Positions 11,473-23,239 of a DNA stretch of 64,000 nucleotides are shown here, piece by piece. The notes below the pieces were generated by a model, which did no database searches, had not been told where the DNA came from, and saw only the letters and a list, made by a program, of their open reading frames with translations. Both the position numbers and the translations under genes were made by a program. This DNA comes from Breviolum minutum Mf 1.05b.01 (taxonomy: Eukaryota; Sar; Dinophyceae; Suessiales; Symbiodiniaceae), in contig DF239229.1 of assembly GCA_000507305.1 (NCBI GenBank), forward strand, positions 157,169 to 221,168, in the 5' to 3' direction. Every line of letters starts with the position of its first letter. Position 1 is the stretch's first letter.

Positions 11473-12213
11473 TATGAGCCCGTAAGGTCAGTTGATGAGA
11501 TCAGCTGAAGTTAAAAGCAAAAGCCTATCGAAGAATTGATTTTGAAATCAATTAGAATCAAGAAAACATCATCATAAATCTTCATAATTACAATTGGTAT
11601 CCGTCATGTCTCAGGATTTTGATATGACAATGTGTTGCATGGTTTCAACATGAGAACACCAATCTACCTCAAAACTCACGTCGTTGTTGGACGTGGACTG
11701 GGCAGCGATGTCCTAGACGACACTGCGCTACATTCTCGGAATGGGGGACAGCGGTTGCCGTAGGCTTTCAAAATTGGTTGGTACTCATGGGTACTCTAAC
11801 ATTCATGGATGTTCATGTTCACCTTAAAGATACCATCATACCTACACAATCTATACAGTACTTGTAGATGAAGTCTCTGAAGTATCTTTTATGAGGTCAT
11901 GAATAGACAATACCACACTTTTCCTTTGTGATCTGGGCTTCCTATACCTGGAGGTCTCTTTTGCAGTCGAATCAAACCACAGGGCATAGTGCCGCAAAGA
12001 AATTGCTGCAAAGATGGTCCAACTCGTAAATCACGGGTATAAGTGCAATTTTCATGTGCAAGCCCCTTTCCATGTGTTCCAGTTTTTACCTTGAAGTATA
12101 GCGCGTCAGGGCCCTCTATCCTGTTGAAACACCCCAAAAATCAAGCTCCAAATAAGTGCAGGTTCATCAATTTGTGAAGCCATTTTGCTTCATGCATCAA
12201 TACTAAGTTCCTC

Positions 12214-12357
12214 TCAATTCTGCTTGCTTTCCATGCCATCCATCCCCATCCTTCCACGTCCTCCTTCCATGGGCGCCGATCGGACACCGGCAGTGCAGGC
12301 GTCGACCGTGGCAAGGGTGGGTCGCTCAAAGGAACCAAACCTCGGCTCCAACAGAGG
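12214..12357 (-). CDS. Candidate terminal exon
   Basis: A locally GC-rich stretch reading PLLEPRFGSFERPTLATVDA and onward to a TGA after GMESKQN. An AG|G lies inside it. The opposite strand is also open, so this is a composition-based call only. Confidence 0.25.
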   Translation of the reverse strand, partial: PLLEPRFGSFERPTLATVDACTAGVRSAPMEGGRGRMGMDGMESKQN

Positions 12358-13677
12358 TTGCGCACACTTCAACAGACTTCAACCAGTGGTTCTTCCTTGT
12401 ATATAGGTGAGGTACTGATGAATGGAAAGCATTCATGACTAATTAACAGCTACCAGAATGGCCTACCCAGATTGCAAATGGCAAATGGTTTATCTTCATG
12501 GTGCAGTTGCTTCTATCCCAAAAAAACATCCATTCAAACAGTCCAAAGCAGAGTTGCGTGGCTGTTATGTGGCTTACTACACTGACAGACTGAATCACAT
12601 TGACAGGTGAAATATAGTGAAATCAATACTACTGTCTGTCACTTTCAATATTTCTATAAACTATACATAAACATACATGAAGATCATGATTTCAGGTCAT
12701 TTAGGGCACTGAAAATCGCACACAATTTCCTGTGTATGGAGTAGGATGAGTCGTACCACTGCATCTGAGGTCAAAACCTTTCATCCGCACAGTTTTCAAC
12801 ACCTGGTGGGTTGTGACGGGAAGATGCCGAGTCATAAAAACTGCGCCCGAAATTGACCCTAGCGGCCCTATATTCAATGATCTTATAAAAGCAACTCTGA
12901 GTTCTGTTACAAGATCATCTCCATTCAATCAGATTACCAACATTTAAGGCATTTTTCCAGTATTGAATTCCTGTTTCTCCTTCCCCAATACCCCGCAAAA
13001 GACCTGTGGCACACCTTCAGCAAAACCCCACCATGTCCTGGAAAAATGAACGGCTGGAACCTAACAAATTCCCTCCCCATTTAATTGATAAGGAAAATCA
13101 TCATTCCAAACCTTCATTTAAACGGCTTCCAATGAGGTCCATCTTGGGTCAAATTTGGGGGAATGGAATCATCTATGGTCTATGGCAATGGTCATCCTGT
13201 GGATTCATTCCAAAATCAAAGAAGCATTCACCAAAAAAACATGGCTGTCATGTTGCCCCCATCTGAAAATATGGTGAATTCCAGCAACATGGATGGCAAA
13301 GCTTGACTTCCCCCAACATAGTGGTTCGCAGTTTCAGTTGGATATTAGATAAGATGATAACATCAACAAAACTCCACAACGAAACTCCAGGGATCATCCA
13401 AATCGATTGTTAAGGGACTCCTTAATGTTGCCAGGATATTTACCAATCCAAAATGACACATCCTACAAAAGGTTGCATTCCAAATGACCAACTGCCAGGG
13501 CCATATCCCATCCCGGGCCCCAGTTCTCCTTGCAAGCGACAATACCTCGGTAAGAAAAATGGCATGGAATCATATTACAGCGCTGCAGCGTTGCATTCAG
13601 CATCTCTCTACATAGAAGAATGTTCATATAGACATATATATATATTATACATATTATTATATATATACATATACACA

Positions 13678-13783
13678 CATCCGAAAACTAACATGAATAC
13701 CAAAAAATGATGGTTTGGAAAAGGTGGTTCCTTTTCCAAACGGGCCATTTTGGGTATCTATGCTAGATTTCTCGGGGGTATAT
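13678..13783. mobile_element. Foldback element, families I/II relative (degenerate)
   Basis: CATCCGAAAACTAACATGAA on the left and CTCGGGGGTATA on the right, with a central inverted pair GGTTTGGAAAAGG/CCTTTTCCAAAC. Confidence 0.55.
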
Positions 13784-13909
13784 ACCTACCAAATTTGACC
13801 GTTGTTTTTATGATTGAAACGGGCTATGCTTTTTTTTCGGGTTGACACTCTGTCACCATAGCTGAGCATCCCTGGCAGCATGCTTCTCATGCTCAGCCAC
13901 CTAGCGGCT

Positions 13910-14200
13910 TTACCAACCGGGCACGACAAGATAGATTAAAATAGCTGGTTGGTGGTTTCAACCCATCTGAAAAAAATAGTCAAATTGGATCATTTCCCCA
14001 GGTAGGGGTGAAAATAAAAAAGGTTTGAAACCACCACCCAGATATAGCATCAGGGGTTGCTGATTTTCAGAATTTCCAAACATGGACATGGGGGCCTCAG
14101 TTTCTTTATCCGGTTTGTTGATAGCAGGGTATGTATCAGGGGTATACACAGGAAACAGTTGAGTTCCGGACGAATGTAGAATCTTCAAATCTTCCAGAGA
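13910..14200 (-). CDS. Candidate terminal exons split by an introner-like element
   Basis: The upstream part (14200-14045) is open and protein-like (SSGTQLFPVYTPDTYP, then SMFGNSENQQPLMLY). It runs straight into a family V foldback element at 13945-14041. Splicing CTGG|GTGGTGG to ACCAG|CTATTTT leaves LMLYLAILIYLVVPGW and a TAA stop at 13910. No family is recognised. The hydrophobic tail could be a membrane anchor or chance. Confidence 0.4.
13945..14041. mobile_element. Foldback element, family V (introner family)
   Basis: Inverted ends CTGGTTGGTGGTTTCAA and TTTGAAACCACCACCCAG. The centre has CAAATTGGATCATTTCCCC and GGGGTGAAAAT, the hallmark of family V. Confidence 0.9.
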
Positions 14201-14940
14201 AAAATTGGTGATTTTGGGGAAACTGAGAAATGATTGGCTACAATTAACGGGGATATCTCATTCATATCTCTATACCCCTCACAGGAGCAAGTGACTGATT
14301 TGTTATTCCGTGTGCATGCGGTAGTTCCTGAACTGTTGTTTGACATTATTTGGAAGCAAAACATTTCGTTTTACAGGGTCCGGGTGCTATGTGCATAAAA
14401 CCTCCTACCGCACCGGGGCATATCACTAGGAAATACTAGGAATATATCTATCATGAGAGACAGGTAGTCGCGCACCATCTCGTTCTCCATACACATGGTG
14501 CATTTCCAGCAATTAACGTAGCACCTCTTCCCCTTTATTGGTCAGAATTCACCAACTTCAAAACCCCTGACGTGAGAAATTCTACCCTTGTGAGGTGGTG
14601 TATCACCAGGTCTTTCATAGGGAAAATGCTGGGGGCCCCTTCGGATGGGGGCCCCTTAATAATCAACCCCATGTACACCTTACATAGCGGGTATTTATCG
14701 GGTATATCCCCTGTGAAAGGGCTCCAACAGGGGGGAGCCCAACAGCTAGGGTACCATCCCAAGGGTACCAGCATTTTCCCTATGATTCATTCTATAAAAC
14801 AGATATAATATATATATGGGTCATCAAAAATCAAAAGAATCACATGATTCACCACATGCTTTCTTGCATTGCGCAACATCACCTGTACATCACCTGTACA
14901 TCACGGACCACACCTTGTCCAAGCGCCGGAAGATTGGGAT

Positions 14941-15108
14941 GTTCAGATGCCACCTTACTATGTCAAAATCCAACGGGAGCCCATTGTCAAAATCCCCAAT
15001 TTTGCTGAGGTCGTTACATTGCAACTTGAGGTCCAACAAGGCGTGGGTGTGTTGGACGAGCAACGAAGCACCCGGGCGATGTTTGTGTGGGCCCTGTCAA
15101 CCGTCGTA
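14941..15108 (+). CDS. Candidate exon, unknown membrane-adjacent protein
   Basis: The plus frame reads PPYYVKIQREPIVKIPNFAE, then a polar stretch, and ends in a hydrophobic AMFVWALSTVV next to a GTAGGT donor-like site. The minus strand is also open here with an AG|G acceptor (from about 15099) and a GTAAGG donor, so the strand is unresolved. Confidence 0.3.
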
Positions 15109-15553
15109 GTAGGTTTAGCTAGCGATCCCTGCCACGGTCTATTGAAACTAATTGTAGCACTTCAAATCATATTCAAAAACCAGTACATGTGATGCATTTG
15201 TTTCCCTTGCCCACACTGAAATGCAAACTCCTTATCTCACCATACATTACCCTTCCTTGCAGTGTTCTTTTGTTTTAAACCTATGCCATGTTCATACCTC
15301 CAGGGAAAAAAGACTCTGGTTCTATGGACTTGAACCAACAATTCGCATGCTTCATGGGCATCTTTGTCGGTGTGAATGTTTGATGTTTGCAAATATATTT
15401 TCAACCATATCAAATGCTGGCTGTAATAATACAATTCGGGGGTATCCCCGGCCCACAGTGGAGTTTGTGAAGGTTTTTGTCGGGGTCCCTTCATAAAAAA
15501 TGAACAGATTATGATTTCACTGTTAGTGGGTGGGGGATACCCCCAAAATATAT

Positions 15554-15653
15554 TACCCTCCAGGAAATTAACATACTGTATCCCACCTGGGGAAAAGGAA
15601 AATCATCTTCAAATATGCCTTATCAGGGGGATATGTTAATTCCCTGGAGGGTA
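15554..15653. mobile_element. Foldback element, family I
   Basis: Near-perfect inverted ends TACCCTCCAGGAAATTAACA and TGTTAATTCCCTGGAGGGTA, with GGAAAATCATCTTCAAA in the centre. Together with the copies at 35506 and 58649 it defines the family. Confidence 0.9.
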
Positions 15654-15683
15654 TAGTACATGTATGTGCTTCCCTAAGGGTGC

Positions 15684-16070
15684 CTGGAGATGAGTCACTG
15701 ATGTCACTGCGCCTTTTTCTTCGCGCTAGCTCGTCAATAGGTGCGCACCGCATCACCTTCGGCAATCCTCTCAATTTACCGTGCATGCTGCTCCTAGCTC
15801 CGTAACTGGTGTATTTGATGTTACAACTTTTATCATACATGTATATATATATTGTATATTATATATATACCTCGTTACAAAACCATGCAAAACCTCAAGC
15901 TTTGTTATCCAAAATAAATATCACCAGCTAGAGTGTGTGATCCAACACAAATTAGGATCCAATCGGAAAATACGCAGCCAACTAGGCAACCTTGGCCCCC
16001 AAAAACCCGTAAGCTCAGCCGATTTCCCTCGCTGACTCAGAGACTCGAAAGAGGTCCAGGAGTCAATGAC
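15684..16070 (-). CDS. Unknown protein, two internal exons
   Basis: Exon 16070-15991 starts after TTGAG|G and reads VIDSWTSFESLSQRGKSAEL, then TGFWGP, and ends at AAG|GTTGCC. Exon 15793-15684 starts after GCTAG|G and reads SSMHGKLRGLPKVMRC, then a basic stretch ELARRKRRSD, and ends at CCAG|GCACCC, a GC donor. The join is in phase and the 197-bp intron is an AT-rich microsatellite tract. The protein is polar and basic with no recognised domain. Upstream and downstream exons were not identified; a stretch near 16255-16310 is a possible upstream exon. Confidence 0.5.
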
Positions 16071-16339
16071 CTCAACTGCGAAAAAATAAGGCGCGGCTTT
16101 TTTTGGTGCAACAAAATGGGTTGAACTTGCATGGTCCATTTCTGTTGTGATGATGATGATGATGATGATGAAGAAGATGAAGAAGAAGATCACGATCATA
16201 CCTAGTTACATCATCCTAATTTGGTACTCCATCTCCAAGACATGTCTGAAAAAGATCCAATGTCCTGAATCAATGAAGGAGGAATCAACGGATGCTGCCT
16301 CGACTGCAAGTAGGTCAACTGTGCGCAAATTTCACATAT

Positions 16340-16446
16340 GGGTGTTTCCAAAAATTGGGGGTACCCCAAAATGGATGATGAAAATAATGGAAGACCCTAT
16401 TATTTAGTGGATGATTTGGGGAAATCCCATATTTTTGGAAACACCC
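16340..16446. mobile_element. Foldback element, family VI
   Basis: Ends GGGTGTTTCCAAAAAT and ATTTTTGGAAACACCC are inverted complements, flanked by a 4-bp ATAT duplication. The inner block GGTACCCCAAAATGGATGA is shared by all four family VI copies. Confidence 0.9.
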
Positions 16447-16888
16447 ATATCAGTTGTGGTGGAAAATTATTTTGACTTCTGATTTCTTGAGATTATACAT
16501 CGCATCTTTCCAAAAACCACTCTCTGCCGATCTCTGGGATATGTGTCAGGATTTCTCGTGTCTATTGTGATCCGATAATATCCTGAAAACGAAACCACCT
16601 CTAGATTACGAGAGAACAGCAATCATTAGTCATCTATAGGTTGTAGAAGCTATATATACACATGTTCAAATAGCAATACACGACCTTCTGGTTTCTGACC
16701 AATGTGGCACTAGGGTCTGACCCCCTGTGTGTGTAAAAGGATCACATCCTACTATCCTATCATATCCTTTTATGATATGATATGATCTGATCTGATATGA
16801 TATAATACCCCATGTAATGACTTATGATATGGTCCATGGTATATGGTAAGCTACCATTCTATCGACAAAAACCGACACTGATACCTTG

Positions 16889-19800
16889 CTACCTTGACGG
16901 TCCGCCAGGTCCACCAGGTGACTGATGAGGCATCACGTTGCACACAAAGTTGGGGGATGGCACCTCGTACCTGTGAGGAATTGGTTGTGTAGCTTAGGCA
17001 CCCACGGAAATATAGGGATTATATAGGGATTATAATTAACCCACTATGTTGATTATGGCAATGTCCAATCAATGTTGACATACTGATTTGGTGTCTCCCC
17101 TTGACTCTCTCACTGTATCGAAAAAAATGCCAGTTGACATCCAGTTGACAAACACCCTGTCTTTTACTTCTGGAAATTCTATTAGGGCATAAGTTGCATC
17201 TTCACAAAACACACCCCAGAAAACTACATGGAATCCACAAAAAAAAAGATTTTTAGGTAGCTGTAGCTTTAAGAAAAATTATTGACACCTAAAATTCATG
17301 CTTTCAATCCTCAACGAGCTCAAACATATTATGTTCCTTTTCACTTCAGGTGTCCGTTTCCTCCAAGTTTTTCAAGTTTTTTCCCATCTGAGGCACTCGT
17401 TCCCGGTGAACTCCAACTTTCCGGTGGCTAAATTGAAGCGAAATACAGAGATGTGATCAGAATCCTGTTTGCTTCGAAAGTCCAATTGCTTCAGTCATAC
17501 TGTTGATGGAAGAAATCCGGCGATCACCAGTTGAGGTTGATGGTTTATTTCCCAGTATTTACAGGGTTTTATACATCCTTGGTGGTGCAGGATTTCTTCC
17601 ATCAACAGTTTTATATATTACGACAACTTCAAGTTTTGAAAACAATAGAAATGGTTGAAATGTAAAGACAAACACACCCACACATTGACAAAGATTATAT
17701 CACTAGACATTCATCATGGAGCAATGGTAAAATCCATCAGGTCGACGATGTTAACCAACAAAAACATGCCACCCTTCCTTGATCCCATGACAAACACCCT
17801 ACTCCTGGTTGGCGGCAATCATCCATTGCCCAGAGTTGTCGAACTGGAAGTGCCTGTGAAATAAACAATTCCAAGGAAAATTGATCAAATGGTAAGACTT
17901 GTCTGGTTCCATATCCCAACGTGAAAACTGAAAGCTGTGAAGGCAAAGAGAAGTCCTTGGTGAAAATTTGTGGGATTGGATGTTGTCCATTGAAAATTGA
18001 ATCAAACAAAAAGCTATTTGAGTGGGACACACACATAGATTATGACACTGTTTGAATCTGGTCAGTCACTGGAGCCCCAAATAATTGCTTTTGGATGCGT
18101 TTGGAAGAGATGGTAAATCACACATATAAATCTGGAAATAACATAGTCATAGAGTCAAAGTCTTGAGCATTCTATATGATTCTTTTTGAAAACCAATGAG
18201 GAAATTGGATGTCAGATTGTACAGCTAGCTCTGCCGGCAATTTCCTCTAGCCTGGGGGTGGCGCCACGTGTATGCCTGAGAGTTAGGGAAAAAAAACGTG
18301 GAAAAAACCTTGGAAAAAGAGGGGAACAGACTTGGTGCCTAGCTTAAATACTCTGAACATATAAACCTGTGGAGAAGTTGAAGGTCAATTTTTTTACACT
18401 GGTTGTATCTCAGTGATGTTTGTTCATCTCGAATTTGTCAAGAACTACAAGTGAGTACCCATGTAAACTGAAGAAAGACATTGTAAAACGAGATTTATGG
18501 TTCTGAGATATGTTCTTCTCAAAATGTGACAATCATTGAAATTAAGATAAATTGAGATTCATAATCTACAACACAGACCCCAAAAACAAAAGTGTTAAAG
18601 AACAACTAGTTGGTGGTTTCAAGTTTCAACCCCTTTGAACAATATTCGTCAAAATGGGTTCATCTTCCTCAATTTTCGGGGTGAAAATTATTTTAAAAAA
18701 TATGTGAGTTGCCACTCTTGAAGGTTCAGAAATACCAAACAACCCCCACCTGGGTTGGTTAAACCGTAAAAAAAATAATGGGACAAACCACCCAGAAAAG
18801 TGCGGGGATTCCAAGGCTCACATCCTACCAGTCGAAAGGCCAAGTTCTTCAGTTTCAACTTGCTTTAAAAAAAAGGGTTCCTGTCAGAGTTGATGGATAA
18901 ATTCCTGAAAAAAAAATGATATGCAGAAGAGATAGTCTACAGTATATATATATATACGTATATTTAATAATTAAAGTATCTTGACATGTTTCAACTAAGA
19001 GTCACTATAGTTTGATGAATTTTGTTCAACCATATGAGTTCAATCCAAAAGACTCTCAACCTCCAAGCCTTCCGAGGATCCCTGCTGTGTCACAGCTACA
19101 GATAAAAGGCCCTTGTGTCCAGGTGTGAAATGCACCTGTTGGGAACGTGGCTTGTTGGTGACGTTTGAAGAATCTCCTGGAAAAAGCTGGGAATCAACAA
19201 ATATGAATTACGTATTAGTTCAAAAACAAATATGATATCTATGGATGCAAGGGCCCGGGCCATATCTTCCCAAATAGATGGTGTCAGGTTTGCAGAAAGT
19301 GGGCTATATACCTAATCTAAATATGTATGTTAAATATGTATCTGTATAAACTAAAAACAAATACATAAATACGTACATATATCAATATGTGTGTACGTAT
19401 ATTTATATATGTATGCGTATAAAGCATCGGGACAGGTTTCACCTTCCGTGGATGTCCGCAGCTACACTGGCTACACCCCCAACGATGCAACCTGAAAATG
19501 ATGTCCAAAGTCAGTATCTTCCAAGGGTGTTGAAGAATTGAGCTGAATTACAAGTTAAACTGTATCAGGTCTACCCATCGAAGGCTTGATCATTCTTGCA
19601 GAATTCATGGCAGATTTCCACTGAAACCGTAAGCTGGTTTCATCCCACTTGGATGGATACAGATCCCCCCGTTGCCCTGCAGCCAAAAGACGCGGAAGAC
19701 AGTGATGCTATCATGTCCACGGTTCCTCGGTACCGCTAGGAATCATCCTATAGAGTCCCCCTTTGAGGTCCCGTCACCCTTAATTCAACAGCCACTGAGA

Positions 19801-22800
19801 AGTTAAATGTCCAATCAAAAAAAAACGGCACAAGTCACAAGATAGAACAAAAACATGTTCTTCTTCTTGGTTGTATTGCAAAAGACATGAAGAGACTATT
19901 TCTCCTATTTGCCACTCTTCTCAATACACTATTGCAAGATCTTGGCGTTCTAGTCTCAAAGCAGCAGTAGCCTTTGTTCTATCCCGTTTCGCTCAATAGC
20001 GTCTTCTCATCATCATTTTTGGAAGGTGTTCGTTTTGGGGAACCCAACTAGATGATCTGCAAATAATCACCCAAATACACCGTCCAGGAAACTAACATAT
20101 CCCACCAATGAGGAAGCGAAAATCATCTTCCCAACTGCCTTTGAATGGGATATGTTACTTCCCTGCAAAGTCCTCAAAAAAAAACAGATCCTCACTCCTC
20201 ACCGGTCCAGTGACGAGACCAGTACAAAGTTCCCAGAGGAGTGTACTGCCACACGACCGCAGGTATTCGCTTCCTACAGCGGGTGGAGGCTAAACCTACT
20301 GTTGGTTCTCTCAACAATGAACGCATCATAACCTACTGTTGGTGGAAGAAATCCTGCACCACCTGCGATGTATAAACCCCTGTACATAGTGGGGTAAACA
20401 ACCTATCAACTGGTTAGCCGGATTTCTTCCAGTAACAGTAACATTGATACTCATGTTATCTGGTATATATATAAGAGTGCCTCTATAAGTTGAACCCACT
20501 TCTGTTTCGAAATGTTTATCCCATTGGAAAAAAATCCATCCTAAAAATCATCAGACAGCATTTCCGATTGATTTTTTGGCCGGGCTCTTCATCCTAGGCT
20601 ACACCTCAGCCCCCCCCCCCCCGAAAAATGAACGATTGGCACCCCCGAAATTTTCATGAATTTTCCCTATAGAAATTCCATCACTTTTGAGCTTCCCGGC
20701 TCCAGGAAAAGCATCAGGGATGGTGCGCACTGACCTCATTCTTGTGGAATTGAGTTTCAAGATGAGTTGTTAATCACAAGTGTGGTACAACATCTGATTT
20801 TCTAGGTCAAATTTGTGAATCAATCTATGAATAGTACAACATGTCTTCAATTCTGTGATGATTTTTGCTGATTTGGGATCTGCGTTTTGGAGAATTGTTG
20901 AGTTGATTCCCAGTGATGATTTCAGGTATTTTACCAATACCTCACATGAAAATGACTTAGGCAATTTGAGTCGGTTGGAGGGTGTCAACACTGTTTCCAA
21001 TATGATCAGGTTCAATGTGTATCTATAATTGGTATAATTTCATACCATCCTAGATCCCTGTTGCTATAATATGCTATAGTCAAAGGTATTATAAACGGAT
21101 TTGGAATGAATATACATAATTGGACAATGCAATCTCACTGCTCCCATGACTCATTCCTTTTCACTGTAGTGAGGTTTCGACTGCACCAAGCGTAGGGTAG
21201 GTTTGGCCTCCACCGCGGTATCAAGAGCTGCATTGAATTTGAAGTTAGCTTCTTTAAGATTATTCGTGATGCCCACTGGTTGTGAACTCTGGAGACAATG
21301 ATACCTGTGTGTTAGAAGTCATAATGTCTGTTCACTTTGTTTGATCCTGCTTGACATTGATAATGATTGATGTTCGCTCATATCATGATGATCGTGCTTC
21401 TGGATCATGTTTAGTGCAAAAGATCAGCTTCCGCCAGGGGTGATCAAACAGTGTATGTCTACACAACTTTGCTCGGAAAATGATACGCCAAACTTCAATT
21501 AATCTGAATGGAACATGCAACGATGCATGTTGGGATAAAATCGAATTGGATTTGTCTGCTTCTAAAGGTGGTAGGTAGAATGCAACTCCTACAAGGCAAT
21601 GTACATTAAGTGGTATAACTGTTGATTGGGTGATCTTATGTTATTTACCACCTTTCCATTGAAGAGGAAACCACTGCTATGCAAACAAGTATGCAAACCA
21701 GAACCTTATTGGCGAATAAGTTACAAATAAAACATCTAAGAAAGTTCTGAAGTTCAAACTTATGACTCTACTGGACTTTTCCAGGAAAACCTTGGCACCC
21801 CATGATAATGATGATATGACATGACTTATAATCTATGTTGATTTCTGGAGAATCTGCAAAATGTGTAACAGAACTACAGATTGCTCTGCGAGTCTCTATA
21901 CTGCCCACCACGGTAGGAAGTTGCTGGTTTAAGATTTGAGTTCCCACACATCCTTGCAATCCTTTCCTCCTTTGATGATTGCCTGGCATGTCGAAGACTA
22001 TGATGCTTGGGGTGATGAGTTCACCAACCATTGCATCACATGGAACAAACAGAAGCACGGACACGTGTCGTTTTTAACATTATTGTCCAATTTCGGGTCA
22101 ATGCTTTGCAGACAAGGATTTCAATTGTTCCGTGAGACGTGCATTTTCACTTTGTGACCCAAGATCAACAATGATCGAATAGAACATGATCCAATTCCTG
22201 CTGTACTTGTATCACCAACTACTCTCATCCAATAGAAACTGATCTCTGCAAAGCCATGACTCTAGCCACTAGACAATGGTCTACAATGTCATCAGCTGAA
22301 AAAAAAATACATTGCAATTAGCAATCAATCTTCTTTCATGTACTATGCATTCCTTTTTAGCTGAAAATGGAAACACTCCAAGCGAAACCATTTCATCAAA
22401 GTCTGGGAGCCATTGCCTCCTACTATCTCAAAGCAAAAAAAACAAAACTGTCCGCTTAAAACCAACAGGAAAGGGAACAAAAACTTCCCAACTCTCAAGT
22501 TTTGGGCTCATTTTATCGCCTCTGCAGCAGCCATGTCAAATTCAAAGACAGATATGTCTGAAGCAAGCTCGTTGACCTTGGAGTTCTTGGGGCGCTGAGC
22601 AAAGGATAGAAGTAGCCAACATGTCTATAAGGATAAAGGTTTCACTGATAAAAAAATTCATGTGCGAAGCTATGATGTTGTATCTAATTACATACAGATA
22701 CCAGGAAGTCACAACCTTTCATTTTGAAGTACTGCAACAAGATTTGGTGTAAATAAGATGTAAATAAGTGTGTGTGTGTGTGTGTTTCTGAAAGAACATC

Positions 22801-23238
22801 AAATGACCCTTCACCACTTCCAACAAAAAACTGATGTCGCCACACCCTGGATCCAGGGCTCCCCGACCACGTAGGCAATGGGCAGTGTGGGATGGAACTC
22901 AATGTACCGCGGGCCTAAGGCCTTCCGCCCTGGCCATGGGTCCACCAACGGAAAAATTCATTCGGGTGGGTTTGGCCGCCGCCGATCCTAGGCAGAAATC
23001 CTTGGAGTCCTAAGAGATCAAAGAAAACCAAGCAGGAAAAACCCAATCATATTATATGACCATATTGGTTGAGTATGGATGTAAAAAAACATTTATATAC
23101 CTCCATTGATTTTTGTTGAGCTCCCCCTTGTTTTTAACGGAAACCGAAACCTCATCCCCAGCTCCTGAAGCTGCCAAACCAGGAGAAAACCGCACCGTTT
23201 TTTCAACCGCGCAGCGGAAACGCATGAGCTGTTTAAGC
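16889..23238 (-). CDS. 6-phosphogluconolactonase-like beta-propeller (YbhE/Lactonase family), 5'-incomplete
   Basis: Eleven phase-consistent exons: 23238-23180, 22929-22868, 22576-22520, 21207-21182, 20734-20701, 20273-20215, 19725-19676, 19491-19443, 17853-17805, 17464-17397 and 16970-16889 (TAG). Family signatures appear in order: LGPRYIEFHPTLPIAYV|VNE, DISVFEFD, LRLVQ|SVRTIPDAF, RVAVHSSGNFVLVS|NRGHDS, ITVFRV, HFQFDNSGQWMIAANQ|DSDH, ISVFRFNLATGKLEFTGNE and YEVPSPNFVCNV. These match the second half of seven-bladed lactonases, which hydrolyse 6-phosphogluconolactone in the pentose-phosphate pathway. Every exon begins with G after AG. Donors are GT (six), GC (three: GCGATA, GCCGGG, GCAACG) and GA (one: GAGTAG). 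About 220 residues are recovered, against roughly 350-400 in full proteins. The N-terminal blades are missing upstream, where the expansin-like gene sits. The short exons at 20701 and 19676-19443 are the least certain. Confidence 0.85.
17500..17608. mobile_element. Foldback element, family IV
   Basis: Intact inverted ends CTGTTGATGGAAGAAATCC and GGATTTCTTCCATCAACAG, the left end preceded by TA. It lies in the lactonase intron between exons 17853-17805 and 17464-17397. Confidence 0.9.
18606..18812. mobile_element. Family V fragment followed by family IV-like debris
   Basis: 18606-18705 has the left end CTAGTTGGTGGTTTCAA and the GGGGTGAAAAT core but lacks the right end. 18721-18812 retains CAGAAATACCAAAC and CCCCACCTGGG, resembling family IV interior. 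Both lie inside a lactonase intron. Confidence 0.55.
20076..20168. mobile_element. Foldback element, family I (decayed ends)
   Basis: GTCCAGGAAACTAACATATC pairs with GATATGTTACTTCCCTG around the AATCATCTTCC core. In the lactonase intron between exons 20215 and 19725. Confidence 0.75.
20336..20438. mobile_element. Foldback element, family IV
   Basis: CTGTTGGTGGAAGAAATCC at the left and GGATTTCTTCCAGTAACAG at the right, bounded by TA on both sides. The first part of the left end is repeated at 20296. In the lactonase intron between exons 20701 and 20273. Confidence 0.8.
22771..22786. repeat. TG dinucleotide repeat
   Basis: Eight TG units in the lactonase intron between exons 22868 and 22576. 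Confidence 0.8.
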
Positions 23239-23239
23239 C

